From contig NZ_CP151800.1 in the NCBI RefSeq assembly GCF_038449125.1, positions 2,328,406-2,392,405 of the forward strand: DNA of 64,000 nucleotides. Reading direction: 5' to 3'. Shown here piece after piece: positions 43,049 through 54,310 of this stretch (its first letter is position 1; each line of letters opens with the position of its first letter). This DNA comes from Kosakonia sp. BYX6 (lineage in GTDB: Bacteria; Pseudomonadota; Gammaproteobacteria; Enterobacterales; Enterobacteriaceae). The notes beneath the pieces are model-generated. The model was not told where the DNA came from, ran no database searches, and was given only the letters and a program-made list of their open reading frames with translations. The position numbers and the translations under genes were made by a program.

Positions 43049-43309
43049 ACATCCTCCTTGCTGATTATTTACTTTTTCCACTAAGAACAATCTTAGCAAA
43101 TAAATAAGAAGAATCTAAGGTAAATAATTTTATTTAAGGAGTGCTGGACAAACCCAAAAGTTATTTAACTACTTTTACGCTTTATATTGATGTGGCACAA
43201 ATAGTGCTGGCTATATGACCACTCCAAAATAATCGTCGGATGAATACATCGTGGTTTGTTTGATACCTGATCTGGCTGGTAGTGAAGATCTTTCGCGGTG
43301 CAGCGCAGC

Positions 43310-43639
43310 CCTATGATTCTTAACTTGAGCACGGGCAGGGCGCACAAAGGAATGTGGAAAACTTTCCGCGATGGCCTGGTTATCCAGCTGAGTAATCCTA
43401 AAACCGCATTTGTATTTGCGTCCGTTTTTACAGCGCTGCGGCCTGCAAATATCTCATCTGCGTTCTATTGCATCATCCCACTGATGAGTTTCGTCATTGA
43501 TGCAGGCTGGTATGCGCTGGTCTCTATTTTGTTGTCCTCTGCAAAACCCCGCCGGGTTAAGACAGCGATAGATAAAACGTCGGCCACAGTGCTGAGCCAG
43601 CTGGGCATAAAGCTGATTTTCTCGCCGATGTCTAAGTGA
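43310..43639 (+). pseudogene. LysE/RhtB exporter relic (C-terminal half)
   Basis: Residues read in this frame match the second half of LysE/RhtB amino-acid exporters: TFRDGLVIQLSNPKTAFVFASVF, then two hydrophobic helices and the closing LSQLGIKLIF. The N-terminal half, about 100 residues with three helices, is missing upstream, where the sequence is unrelated. No function is expected. The ATG at 43313 would give a partial, non-family protein. Confidence 0.68.
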
Positions 43640-44022
43640 TGTAAAGCGCGCGCCCTGATTCCCACTCCCATATGTCCCGTCCACGCGGAATAGGGCCGAG
43701 ATCGCCGCACAGTGCATTTTAATAATGGCTGCCGTATTTAATATTCACATAACTCATCATATCCTAAATATACATTTGCAAATCCAATAAAGCGGAATGC
43801 AAATGCGTCAGTCACGCTGGATTTTTTATTCATATTTAATATTTAGCCTCGGTTGGACGCCTAATTCCTCATAACTTGAGGATGGTTCACATCACAAGAA
43901 TTTATTCCGGGATAAAACATCCTCGATGAAAAATAACATATGCATTCGGTATTTCTTCGTAACGTAAATGTTTTATTTTCATTTCAACTGATTTATACAA
44001 GATCCATAACATGGAGAAATAA
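43640..44022. other. AT-rich intergenic region, no gene seen
   Basis: The stretch between the exporter relic and the lipoprotein gene has strongly AT-rich sequence from about 43730. It probably carries the promoter of the lipoprotein gene. I see no convincing reading frame, hairpin or repeat. Confidence 0.5.
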
Positions 44023-44433
44023 ATGAAAAAGGCAATAGCGACTATTGCAGGGGCGGTTTTGTTATCAGGATGCGCAACGATTATTGGCGATAAAACCCAG
44101 CTTGTTCAGGTCAATAGCGACCCTGCTGGCGCAGAGTTCAAGATCCAGGATGAAACTGGCAGGGTGGTATCTCATGGGAAAACACCCCAGGGTGTTACGC
44201 TGGACAAATCTGATGGTAGCTATTTTGGTGGTAAACATTATCAAATCACATTCACGCGTGAAGGATATGCACAAACTACGCTGCCTGTGAAATCGACACC
44301 TAACGGTTGGTATATTGGTGGAAATCTTCTGTTTGGCGGTTTAATTGGTTATCTGGTTGTGGATCCTTTTAATGGCGGTATGTACACGCTTACTCCAAAG
44401 GAAGCGAATGGAATTATGCAACCGCAACCCTAA
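44023..44433 (+). CDS. PEGA-like lipoprotein of unknown function
   Basis: A 136-aa lipoprotein: signal peptide ending in VLLSGC (Cys17), then a PEGA-like beta domain (VQVNSDPAGAEFKIQDETG), ending with a Gly-rich hydrophobic segment GGNLLFGGLIGYLVVDPF. Similar proteins are common in enterobacteria with no known role. GGAG lies 8 nt before the ATG. A good terminator follows at 44462-44487. It sits in a low-GC stretch. Confidence 0.82.
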   Translation: MKKAIATIAGAVLLSGCATIIGDKTQLVQVNSDPAGAEFKIQDETGRVVSHGKTPQGVTLDKSDGSYFGGKHYQITFTREGYAQTTLPVKSTPNGWYIGGNLLFGGLIGYLVVDPFNGGMYTLTPKEANGIMQPQP

Positions 44434-44461
44434 AGACTCATATAATTTACAGCACGATATT

Positions 44462-44487
44462 AAACCTCGCTCTCGCGAGGTTTTTCA
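44462..44487 (+). terminator. Rho-independent terminator after the PEGA-like lipoprotein gene
   Basis: Perfect 9-bp stem AAACCTCGC/GCGAGGTTT with a 4-nt loop and a T-run. Confidence 0.8.
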
Positions 44488-44559
44488 TTATTCATATTTC
44501 CGCGGAAGTTTTTACTCAACGCACTCATCCATTTACATCGTGTTGTAAATCACGTTACC

Positions 44560-44576
44560 ATACCCCCCCATAGTAT
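44560..44576 (+). promoter_or_regulatory. Candidate FrmR operator
   Basis: ATACCCCCCCATAGTAT is a C-tract flanked by AT steps, of the type bound by FrmR/RcnR-like repressors in E. coli. It lies 14 bp before the frmR ATG and overlaps the likely promoter. Confidence 0.68.
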
Positions 44577-44589
44577 CTACGGAGGTTCT

Positions 44590-46016
<1,427 letters not shown>

Positions 46017-46170
46017 TCCCCCCTCACGCCAGCGGGTCCTCCGCTGGCGCTACCAAACTCCAAATCTGTGACCGCCTTGGCGCTTTTAGCCATAAGAAAA
46101 ATCCAATTATTGCCGATGCCTATATATCATTCCGGTTGTACGTATCAGACAAATATGAGAGTCGATAGCC

Positions 46171-47865
46171 ATGGATAACAAAGCAGCAATGCAAAAAACA
46201 CAAGGCATTGGATTTATGCACAATATTCGATTGGTTCCCCTGTTTTCCTCCATACTCGGCGGCATTTTGGTGCTGTTTGCCTTAAGTTCTGGTCTGGCGG
46301 GATATTTCCTGATGCAAGCGGATCGCGACCAACAGGATGTAACGCAGGAAATCCAGGTGCGCATGGGTTTATCCAATAGTTCCAACAACTTACGCATAGC
46401 GCGTCTTAAACTGATTCACGCAGGCGCGGCAAGCCGTATCGCAGAAATGGACGATATGAAAAAAAATATCGCCGAAGCGGAAAAACGCATCGCGCAATCG
46501 CTGGATGGCTTCAAGCAATACATGGATCGCTCGGTGAAAACCCCGGCCGATCTGGCGCTGGATGACGATCTCACTACCCGCTTTAACGCCTACAACGCGG
46601 GCATGCAACCGATGCTGAAATATGCCAAAAACGGCATGTTCGAAGCGATCATCAACCACGAAAGTGAGCAAGCACGCCAGTTGGATGATGCCTTTAACGA
46701 AGTGCTGCTAAAAGCCATCCAGATCCGCACCGATCGCGCGCAACATCTGGCGGATGAAGCGCACAGCCGTACGCAACTGGGCCTGATGTTTATGGCCGCC
46801 GCATTCGCCTTCGCGCTGGTGTTAACCATCATCACCTTTACCGTGTTGCGTCGCGTGGTCATTAACCCGCTGCAACGCGCGGCTCAGCGTATTTCCCGCA
46901 TCGCTTCCGGGGATTTGACCGTTGCCGATGAAGCCGCCGGTCGCAGCGAAATTGGCCGCCTGAGCAAAGATCTGCAAGCGATGCAGCACTCGCTGGTGAC
47001 CACCGTCGCTACGGTGCGCCAGGGCGCGGAAGAGATCTATCGTGGTACCAGCGAAATTTCTGCCGGTAACACCGATCTCTCTTCGCGTACCGAACAGCAG
47101 GCGGCGGCGATTGAAGAAACCGCTGCCAGCATGGAGCAACTGACTGCAACCGTGAAACAGAACGCCGACAACGCGCATCACGCCAGTGGTCTGGCGCGCG
47201 ACGCTTCCGGCAAAGCGACCAAAGGCGGGCAGATTGTTTCCGGCGTGGTGCAAACCATGGGCAATATCACCACCAGTTCGCGCAAAATCTCTGAAATCAC
47301 CGCAGTGATTAACAGCATCGCTTTCCAGACCAATATTCTGGCGCTGAATGCCGCCGTCGAAGCCGCCCGTGCCGGTGAGCAGGGCCGTGGCTTTGCGGTG
47401 GTCGCCAGCGAAGTGCGCACCCTGGCAAGCCGCAGTGCGCAGGCAGCGAAAGAGATTGAGGCGTTGATCAGCGAATCGGTCACCCTGATTGAGCAAGGTT
47501 CCGGTGAAGTGGTTTCCGCCGGGGAAACGATGGATGATATCGTGACGGCGGTAAAACGCGTGACCGATATCATGCTGGAAATCGCCGCCGCGTCGGATGA
47601 GCAGAGCAAAGGCATCACGCAAGTGAGCCAGGCCATTACCGAGATGGACAACGTGACGCAGCAGAACGCCTCGCTGGTCGAAGAAGCGTCTGCCGCCGCG
47701 ACGTCGCTGGAAGAGCAGGCCGCGCGTCTGACCGAAGCGGTAGACGCATTCCGTCTGTCGGAAGACGCACCGCAGCGCCAGAGCAGCAACTCGACGCCAA
47801 CGGCAAAACCCTTTACGCCACAGCGACCTGCGCTGACAAATGGCGATAATTGGGAAACGTTCTGA
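46171..47865 (+). CDS. trg: Trg-type methyl-accepting chemotaxis protein (ribose/galactose sensor)
   Basis: A 564-aa inner-membrane chemoreceptor that detects ribose- and galactose-loaded periplasmic binding proteins. The N-terminus [21 protein letters not shown] and the [21 protein letters not shown] block are nearly those of E. coli Trg. A periplasmic four-helix domain lies between TM1 (about 21-45) and TM2 (about 207-230); HAMP and the signalling hairpin ([20 protein letters not shown]) follow. Unlike E. coli Trg it ends in NWETF, the CheR/CheB tether. ATG 46171 is used; an in-frame ATG at 46189 is also possible. The position next to ydcI is the trg locus of E. coli. Confidence 0.92.
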   Translation: MDNKAAMQKTQGIGFMHNIRLVPLFSSILGGILVLFALSSGLAGYFLMQADRDQQDVTQEIQVRMGLSNSSNNLRIARLKLIHAGAASRIAEMDDMKKNIAEAEKRIAQSLDGFKQYMDRSVKTPADLALDDDLTTRFNAYNAGMQPMLKYAKNGMFEAIINHESEQARQLDDAFNEVLLKAIQIRTDRAQHLADEAHSRTQLGLMFMAAAFAFALVLTIITFTVLRRVVINPLQRAAQRISRIASGDLTVADEAAGRSEIGRLSKDLQAMQHSLVTTVATVRQGAEEIYRGTSEISAGNTDLSSRTEQQAAAIEETAASMEQLTATVKQNADNAHHASGLARDASGKATKGGQIVSGVVQTMGNITTSSRKISEITAVINSIAFQTNILALNAAVEAARAGEQGRGFAVVASEVRTLASRSAQAAKEIEALISESVTLIEQGSGEVVSAGETMDDIVTAVKRVTDIMLEIAAASDEQSKGITQVSQAITEMDNVTQQNASLVEEASAAATSLEEQAARLTEAVDAFRLSEDAPQRQSSNSTPTAKPFTPQRPALTNGDNWETF

Positions 47866-47872
47866 TAAAAAA

Positions 47873-47893
47873 GAGGCTGGAAATTCCGGCCTC
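47873..47893 (+). terminator. Terminator hairpin after trg
   Basis: GAGGCTGG/CCGGCCTC, an 8-bp stem with one G-T pair and a 5-nt loop, lies 8 bp after the trg stop. The T-tract is weak. Confidence 0.55.
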
Positions 47894-47914
47894 TCACTTA
47901 TATGCCCGCCAATT

Positions 47915-47988
47915 TGTCGAGTGGCGCTGACGCTTACCCGACCTACAAAATCCATAGGCCTGATAAGGCGTAGCCGCCATCAGGCGAT
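47915..47988. repeat. REP/BIME pair between trg and the YiiG-like gene
   Basis: Two REP-type palindromes at about 47915-47946 and 47955-47987, with CCTACA and the GGCCTGATAAGGCG/CGCCATCAGGC pattern, in inverted orientation. Confidence 0.82.
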
Positions 47989-48950
47989 TAGCATTTACCC
48001 ATATTGATGGCGCTGATCATATTGTTGTAATTCTGCAACAGAGATTTCGCGTCCTGCGTCTGCTGAGACTCCATCAACCTGAACTGTTTGGGTTCTTTGG
48101 CTTCTTTTTCATACTCGCCATTTTCGGTGCGCTCAATCGCATCGCGGCCTTTAGACAGGTAAGCGTTGGCGGTAAACAGCAAATTCGAGCAGCCAACTTT
48201 GTTATGTTCGCGCATTTTGGCGTCATAAGCGGTGAGCATGCTGTTGAGCTGATTAAGCGCAGTCTTAAACGCGTCTTTCTTATTGCCCAGACCTTCGCCA
48301 TTAATAAAGTCACCGGCGGCATCCATGCTCTCTTTGAGATAGTAAATTGAACCCATGCGGTAGTACTCGAGGGTGTCTTTTTTCGTTTTCTCAAATTCCG
48401 CTTTGATACGCGCGCGGTCTTTCGCGTCAATGCCATTCAGGAAGTCAGCCTGCGCAACCACCAGGCTCTGCATGTTGGTCAGGTAAGCCGGTTGGACTTC
48501 GCGGCCATGATCGCCATTGTCGCTTTTATAGGTTTTCGCGCCGATGTAATTATACAGATCGCGGCTGACCGGCCCGGCTTTCGCCAGTGCTTCGCTATAC
48601 ATGCGCGCCGGTTCGTCCAGCTCGGCCATCGCCGGCTTCATGGCGCGGGCTTTGTCTAACTGCTGTTGAATTCGGTCCATCGCACCTGGCTCAGAAAAGA
48701 ACAGGTCTTTCATCGGCTTTTTGCCGTCAAAAACGGGTTTAATGTACTTCTCGTACTGCGCCAGATCGTTGCCAAACGAGGACGACGCCATATTGGCTGC
48801 CTCAACATAGGCGTTGTATTTCACCACTTCAGCCTGTTCGGCAGAGATTGGCGGTTCCTGCGGTTTGTCAGCGTTTTTATCGTCACAGGCCGACAGTGCA
48901 AAAAAGCAGGCGGCAACGGCCAGCGATCGCGCGATGTGTTTTGCGAACAT
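47988..48950 (-). CDS. YiiG family lipoprotein (DUF3829)
   Basis: A 320-aa predicted lipoprotein, signal ending in FALSACDDK with Cys as lipidation site. The mature part is largely helical and charged, with YNAYVEAANMASSSFGNDL at the front and Cys in the last residue (NMGKC) plus one in KVGCSN, both possibly disulfide-bonded. It resembles E. coli YiiG (DUF3829), which has no known role. GGAG lies upstream of ATG 48950; a longer start at 48968 would add six residues and is rejected. Confidence 0.86.
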   Translation of the reverse strand: MFAKHIARSLAVAACFFALSACDDKNADKPQEPPISAEQAEVVKYNAYVEAANMASSSFGNDLAQYEKYIKPVFDGKKPMKDLFFSEPGAMDRIQQQLDKARAMKPAMAELDEPARMYSEALAKAGPVSRDLYNYIGAKTYKSDNGDHGREVQPAYLTNMQSLVVAQADFLNGIDAKDRARIKAEFEKTKKDTLEYYRMGSIYYLKESMDAAGDFINGEGLGNKKDAFKTALNQLNSMLTAYDAKMREHNKVGCSNLLFTANAYLSKGRDAIERTENGEYEKEAKEPKQFRLMESQQTQDAKSLLQNYNNMISAINMGKC

Positions 48951-49090
48951 CCCATTCTCCTTGTCCAAAATGCAAAAAATGTTTTTTTATTCCTCACCAA
49001 ACCGATGAGCGGGGCACAGAGTAGCATCAATGCATCCCTGTTCTGGTGCGTGCTACTTGATTTGGTAGGTGGCGTGTCTGAAAAACGCCG

Positions 49091-49176
49091 TAGGCCTGAT
49101 AAGGCGCAGCCGCCATCAGGCAATGATGCCGCTGCTTTTTTTGCCGGATGGCGCGTAAACGCTTATCCGGCCTACA
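49091..49176. repeat. REP/BIME pair between the YiiG-like gene and the PQQ dehydrogenase gene
   Basis: REP units at about 49091-49122 (GGCCTGATAAGGCG/CGCCATCAGGC) and 49143-49176 (GCCGGATGGCG to TATCCGGCCTACA), in inverted orientation in a 285-bp intergenic gap. Confidence 0.88.
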
Positions 49177-49201
49177 AGAATCTTCGCCACCGGGCACAAA
49201 A

Positions 49202-49222
49202 AAGGCCCGAAGATTCGGGCCT
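49202..49222. terminator. Terminator of the PQQ dehydrogenase gene
   Basis: A 9-bp stem AAGGCCCGA/TCGGGCCTT with a 3-nt loop, followed on the minus strand by a T-run, lies 13 bp after the dehydrogenase stop. Confidence 0.82.
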
Positions 49223-49235
49223 TATAAGCGACAGA

Positions 49236-51617
49236 TTACTGCTTATCCGGTAGCGCATACGCAATGATGTAATCGCCGCGATCCGGCGATTGACGCGCAC
49301 CGCCCGCATTGATAATCACATACTGCTTACCGGTTTTCGGTGACACATAGGTCATCGGGCCGGACTGGCTGCCAACCGGCAGACGGTCTTTCCAGACTTC
49401 TTTCCCGGTGGCGGTATCAAACGCGCGCAGGTAGAAATCTTGAGTACCGGCGAAGAACAACAGCCCGGACTGCGTGGAAAGTGACGCGCCAAGCGTCGGC
49501 ATGCCAATTGGAATCGGCATATGCATGCGAATCCCCAGCGGGCCAGTATCCTGCACGGTGCCGACCGGAACCTGCCACACCAGTTTGCCAGTAGAAAGAT
49601 CGACTGCTGACATCGTGCCGAACGGCGGTTTCTGGCACGGAATACCCAGCGGTGACAGGAAACGTTCGCGCATCGCGCCAAACGGCGTACCGTCCATCGG
49701 CACAATTCCCATCTCGATGCCGCTGGCATTTTTCGCCACGTTCGCGCGCGGCACCATATAGTTCGCCAGACCCAGACGCATATCGTTGACAAACATCAGG
49801 TTGTTGTTCGGATCGACAGAAACGCTGCCCCAGTTCATCCCGCCAAGCGAGCCTGGGAATTGCAACGAGCGATCCAGCCCCGGCGGGGTGAAGACGCCCT
49901 GGTGGCGCATCGATTTAAACGCAATACGGCAGATCAGCAGGTCGATCGGCGTCGCGCCCCACATGTCGGACTCTTTCAGCGTCTGGTTGCCAATCATCGG
50001 CATGCCAACAGAGTACGGCTGTGTCGGCGAATAACGCTCGCCCTGCACATTACCGGCCGGAACCGGGCGCTCTTCCACCTTCGCCACCGGCTCGCCGGTT
50101 TCACGGTTGAGCATAAAGATCATGCCCTGTTTACTGATCTGCACCAGAACCGGGGTGGTGTGACCTTTGCCATCTGGCAAGTCAAACAGCAGCGGTTGCG
50201 CAGGCAGGTCGAAGTCCCACAGATCGTGGTGCGTGGTCTGGTAATGCCAGCGCACTTTACCGGTGGTCGCATCTACCGCAACAATCGACGAGCTGTATTT
50301 ATCATCCAGCGCGGTACGTTCGCCGGCCCAGAAATCCGGGGTGGCGTTGCCGGTTGGCAGGTAAACCAGGTTGAGTTTGGCGTCATACGACATTGCCGAC
50401 CACACATTCGGCGTGCCGCGTGTGTAGGTCTGGCCTTCCGGTGGCAGGCCGGTGAGGTTCGGGTTACCCGGATCCCACGCCCAGGCCAGTTTACCGGTGT
50501 GAACGTCATAAGCCCGTACCACGCCCGGCGGTTCGCCCGTTGAGAAGTTATCCGCGACGCGACCGCCAACCACCACCACATTCCCGGCGACAAGCGGTGT
50601 GGAAGTTTGCTGGTAGTAACCCGGTTTCACTTCGCCCATACCCACGCTCAAATCGACCACACCGTTATCGCCAAAGTCGTCGCAGACTTTGCCGGTATCG
50701 GCATTGATCGCAATCAGACGTGCATCAGTGGTCGGCAGGAACAGGCGACGCGGGCAGGCGGCAGGCGAGGTGTTCTGCGCCGGAGAGGCAGCAACCAGGG
50801 TCTCTTCAAAATAACCAAGACCGCGGCAGCGTTGCCAGTTTGGTGCTGTGGCTTTTGAGTCGTAACGCCATTTCTCTTTGCCGGAATCAACATCCAGCGC
50901 CAGTACTTTGCTGTACGGCGTACAGACATACAGTGTGTCGCCAATTTGCAGCGGCGTGTTCTGATCTTCCGCACCAGAGCCGTTGCTCACCGGGATATCG
51001 CCGGTATGCGCAACCCAGGCAACCTGCAACTGGTTAACGTTCTGCTTATTGATCTGATCAAGTGCCGCAAAACGATCGCCGTGGGTGGTATTGCCCCAGT
51101 GTTTCCAGTCCTGTTGCGTGGTGCCAGGCGCGACCGGTTTAACCGGCACGTTTTCCGTGGCATCAATCACATTCCAGGTTTTGAACATGCCGCCCGCGCT
51201 CAGCAACAGCAGCACCGCCAGCACGGCGGCAACGCTGAATGACGACTTACGAACAGGCGTCACGTTTTGTTGCGCGCGCAGTAATGGCCATAACAGCGCC
51301 GCGAGGAAAGCCAACACGCCAAAGGTGAACAGGCGCGAGAACAGCGGCCAGAATGACCAGCCCGCGTCGCTAACCGCCCAGATGATGGAAACAATAAACG
51401 CCAGCGCGTAAAGCAGAATGCCGCTGGTGCGATTTTTGATGATTAAGCCTGCCGCGACAAGCATGACCACGCCCATGACGAGGAAGTAAACCGTGCCGCC
51501 GACGGCGACAAGCCTGTAACCGAGTATGCCAATAGCCAGACCGATGACAATCATCAGAACGGCGAGTAACCACTTCAGGATGCTAGCGAACCTGTGTGGC
51601 GTGCTGCCAAATGCCAT
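49236..51617 (-). CDS. Membrane-bound PQQ-dependent dehydrogenase (glucose/quinate/shikimate family)
   Basis: A 793-aa inner-membrane enzyme whose first about 150 residues hold roughly five membrane helices and whose periplasmic eight-bladed propeller binds PQQ and passes electrons to ubiquinone. Recognisable features: WKHWGNTTHGDRFAALDQIN start of the propeller, HHDLWDFDLPAQP, and VIINAGG near the end. It is related to E. coli Gcd (796 aa) but differs in much of the chain, so it may act on glucose or another sugar or on quinate; the substrate is not settled. AAGGAGAAGG precedes ATG 51617. E. coli has no gene here. Confidence 0.88.
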   Translation of the reverse strand: MAFGSTPHRFASILKWLLAVLMIVIGLAIGILGYRLVAVGGTVYFLVMGVVMLVAAGLIIKNRTSGILLYALAFIVSIIWAVSDAGWSFWPLFSRLFTFGVLAFLAALLWPLLRAQQNVTPVRKSSFSVAAVLAVLLLLSAGGMFKTWNVIDATENVPVKPVAPGTTQQDWKHWGNTTHGDRFAALDQINKQNVNQLQVAWVAHTGDIPVSNGSGAEDQNTPLQIGDTLYVCTPYSKVLALDVDSGKEKWRYDSKATAPNWQRCRGLGYFEETLVAASPAQNTSPAACPRRLFLPTTDARLIAINADTGKVCDDFGDNGVVDLSVGMGEVKPGYYQQTSTPLVAGNVVVVGGRVADNFSTGEPPGVVRAYDVHTGKLAWAWDPGNPNLTGLPPEGQTYTRGTPNVWSAMSYDAKLNLVYLPTGNATPDFWAGERTALDDKYSSSIVAVDATTGKVRWHYQTTHHDLWDFDLPAQPLLFDLPDGKGHTTPVLVQISKQGMIFMLNRETGEPVAKVEERPVPAGNVQGERYSPTQPYSVGMPMIGNQTLKESDMWGATPIDLLICRIAFKSMRHQGVFTPPGLDRSLQFPGSLGGMNWGSVSVDPNNNLMFVNDMRLGLANYMVPRANVAKNASGIEMGIVPMDGTPFGAMRERFLSPLGIPCQKPPFGTMSAVDLSTGKLVWQVPVGTVQDTGPLGIRMHMPIPIGMPTLGASLSTQSGLLFFAGTQDFYLRAFDTATGKEVWKDRLPVGSQSGPMTYVSPKTGKQYVIINAGGARQSPDRGDYIIAYALPDKQ

Positions 51618-51848
51618 GTCCTTCTCCTTAAAACACACCATCCTTCAGGTCGAGAGGGAGATTTCCATCTGAACCAAATGGATAACTTTTGAAGGGATGT
51701 TGTTATGAACGAAAGGCCTTAAACCTTTTTTATCGTGAAATGAAACACCATAAGAAACCTGAATGAACCATATGGTGAATCGACAGTATGATAAATCTGT
51801 TAAATTGTTTTGCGCAATTGTTAAAAATTAAGATCGCATTATTTGAGA

Positions 51849-51872
51849 ACGCCCGCAGACGCAGGCGTTTTT
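51849..51872. terminator. Hairpin downstream of the YdeP-like gene
   Basis: Arms AACGCCCGC and GCAGGCGTT pair with one mismatch around a 4-nt loop, followed by a T-run on the plus strand, adjacent to the stop of the YdeP-like gene. Confidence 0.5.
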
Positions 51873-51873
51873 A

Positions 51874-54171
51874 TCAGGCAATACGCAGGGTTTCGCGCGC
51901 TTGTGCAGGGGTAACGGTGACCGGAATCGATTTTGACGTAGGCGTGCCGGTTCCATCCCCAAAGCGGGTAAGAGGAACCAGGGGGTTCGTTTCCGGGTAA
52001 TACGCGGCCAAATTACCGCGCGGGATGTCATAAGACACCAGGCGGAAATCCTCAACGCGGCGCACAACGCCATCCGTCGATTGCGTTTCGATATTAACGC
52101 GATCGCCGTCCTGCAAACCGAGCGCGTTGATATCTTCCGGGTGCATAAATAACACATCGCGTTGACCGTAAACCCCACGGTAGCGGTCGTCGAGGCCGTA
52201 AATCGTGGTGTTGTACTGGTCATGGGAACGCAGCGTTTGCAGTACAAACGGCGCGTCGACTTCCGGGCAAACCGCGTGTGGCAGTGCCGCAGCACTGAAT
52301 TCTGCTTTGCCAGACGGCGTAGTAAAACGCAGCTCGGCGGCGGCATTACCCAGCCAGAAGCCGCCAGGTTCTTCACAGCGGGCATTGAAGTTCTGAAAAC
52401 CGGGCAGGGTAGCGGCAATATGATCGCGGATCAGAGTGTAATCATCCGCCAGGGCCAGCCAGTCCAGTTTTTCGTTGCCAAGCGTGGCGTGCGCGATACC
52501 GGCGACAATCGCCGTTTCCGAACGCTGGCTGGCTGAGAGCGGTTTACCGATCCCTTCCGAGGCATGCACCATGCTGAAGGAATCTTCCACGGTGACAAAC
52601 TGGCGGCCGCTGGCCTGCACATCTTCTTCGGTGCGACCCAGAGTCGGCAGGATCAGCGACGCTTTACCCGGCATTAAATGGCTGCGGTTCAGCTTAGTGC
52701 TGATATACACCGTCAGGCCGCAGCGGCGCAGCGCCTCGCAAGTCAACGGCGTATCCGGCGCGGCAGCGGCCAGGTTTCCGCCCAACGCCAGCAGTACTTT
52801 CACTTCATCGCGCAGCATCGCCTGAATGGCTTCCACAGTGTGATGACCGTGTTCGCGCGGCGGCTCGAAATGAAAGTGGCGGGCCAGGCTGTCGAGCAGT
52901 GCAACGGGCGGTTTCTCATCAATGCCCATTGTGCGGTTGCCCTGCACATTACTGTGCCCACGCACCGGACACAGCCCGGCGCCCGGTTTGCCAAGATGGC
53001 CGCCGAGCAGTTGCAGGTTCGTAATTTCGCGTACTGTGTCCAGCGAATGTTTATGTTGAGTAATGCCCATCGCCCAGGTGCAGATCACGCGTTTGGCACG
53101 CTGCCAGACGGCAGCGGCATCGCGCAGTTGCTGTTGGTTCAGGCCAGATTGCTGCTCAATGGTTTGCCAGTCGGTGGCATCGATTTGCGCAAACCACGCG
53201 TCAATGTTCTGCGTGTGCTGCGCAATAAACGCATCATCAAAAATACTGTCTTCACCTTTTGCCAATCGCTGGCGCTGCGTTTCCAGCAACGCTTTGGCGA
53301 TCCCGCGTACCGCCGCCATATCACCGCCGAGGTTCGGCTGGTAATAAGAGGAGCTGATGACACCGGCCTTCGGCGTTACCACTTCCAGCGGTTTTTGCGG
53401 ATCGGCAAAACGCTCCAGACCACGTTCGCGCAGGGTATTAAAGGTGACGATACGCGCGCCATGATCGGCGGCGTGACGCAGGCTATGCAGCATGCGCGGG
53501 TGGTTCGTTCCGGGGTTCTGCCCGAAGACAAAAATAGCATCGGCTTTATCAAAATCGACCAAATGAATAGTACCTTTACCGACGCCGATGCTGCGTTTCA
53601 GCCCGGCACCGCTGGCTTCATGGCACATATTTGAGCAGTCCGGGAAGTTGTTCGTACCCACCATGCGCCCGAACAACTGGTAAAGATAAGAGGACTCATT
53701 GCTGGCGCGCCCGGAGGTGTACAACTCCAGCTGGTTGGGGTTGTTCATCGCGCGGATATGCTCCCCGATCATCGCGAAGGCGTCATCCCAGGAAACCGGT
53801 TCGTAGTGATCTGTTTGCGGGTTGTAGCGCAGCGGTTCGGTCAGGCGCCCCTGGTATTCAAGAAAGTAATCGCTCTGGCGATTCAGCGCCGAGACACTGT
53901 GTTGCGCAAAGAAGGTGGCGTCAATCTGGCGACGGGTGGCTTCCCAGGTGACGGCTTTCGCGCCGTTTTCACAAAAGCTGAACGTGCTCTTATTGTCATC
54001 GCCCCAGGCACAACCGGGGCAGTCGAAGCCGCGGGCTTTGTTCATGCGCAGTAGGTTGCGCATATTTTTGAGGGCGTTTTTGCTGTCAATAACGAAGCGG
54101 GTGGTGGCTTCAAGCGAGCCCAGACCACCGGCAGCAGCGTGGTAGGGTTTGATAGCGGTTTTGAATTTCAT
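51874..54171 (-). CDS. FdhF/YdeP-family molybdopterin oxidoreductase
   Basis: A 765-aa cytoplasmic protein of the formate dehydrogenase-like alpha family (TIGR01701), related to E. coli YdeP (759 aa), which is linked with acid resistance. Seen: RGFDCPGCAWGDD near the start, TSGRASNESSYLYQLFGR, the NNFPDCSNMCHEASG block at the active-site region, GQNPGTNHPR, GMGITQHKH and SHDQYNTTIYGLDDRYRG. A MoCo- and Fe-S-dependent redox reaction is expected; the substrate is unknown. It is not coupled to the PQQ dehydrogenase (more than 250 bp away). An AAGAACAG site precedes the ATG. Confidence 0.88.
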   Translation of the reverse strand: MKFKTAIKPYHAAAGGLGSLEATTRFVIDSKNALKNMRNLLRMNKARGFDCPGCAWGDDNKSTFSFCENGAKAVTWEATRRQIDATFFAQHSVSALNRQSDYFLEYQGRLTEPLRYNPQTDHYEPVSWDDAFAMIGEHIRAMNNPNQLELYTSGRASNESSYLYQLFGRMVGTNNFPDCSNMCHEASGAGLKRSIGVGKGTIHLVDFDKADAIFVFGQNPGTNHPRMLHSLRHAADHGARIVTFNTLRERGLERFADPQKPLEVVTPKAGVISSSYYQPNLGGDMAAVRGIAKALLETQRQRLAKGEDSIFDDAFIAQHTQNIDAWFAQIDATDWQTIEQQSGLNQQQLRDAAAVWQRAKRVICTWAMGITQHKHSLDTVREITNLQLLGGHLGKPGAGLCPVRGHSNVQGNRTMGIDEKPPVALLDSLARHFHFEPPREHGHHTVEAIQAMLRDEVKVLLALGGNLAAAAPDTPLTCEALRRCGLTVYISTKLNRSHLMPGKASLILPTLGRTEEDVQASGRQFVTVEDSFSMVHASEGIGKPLSASQRSETAIVAGIAHATLGNEKLDWLALADDYTLIRDHIAATLPGFQNFNARCEEPGGFWLGNAAAELRFTTPSGKAEFSAAALPHAVCPEVDAPFVLQTLRSHDQYNTTIYGLDDRYRGVYGQRDVLFMHPEDINALGLQDGDRVNIETQSTDGVVRRVEDFRLVSYDIPRGNLAAYYPETNPLVPLTRFGDGTGTPTSKSIPVTVTPAQARETLRIA

Positions 54172-54310
54172 CTGTTCTTCCGGATGCGGGTCGTTACGGC
54201 GTTAGTCTACGTTGCGTAACAACAACCCTTAATCAACAACCATCTTTTATCACACAATTAACGAAATGTTTACCTGTTGCGCAACGGGAAGAGCAGGGAA
54301 GGCTGCCGGA

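Noticed and set aside
43165-43347. Minus-strand 60-codon frame before the LysE relic
   Set aside because: No ribosome site and no recognisable protein pattern; it probably reads through relic DNA.
46822-47955. Long minus-strand open frame (377 codons) across trg
   Set aside because: It lies fully antisense to a well-supported chemoreceptor gene and its translation has no family pattern; it arises from the high-GC codon bias.
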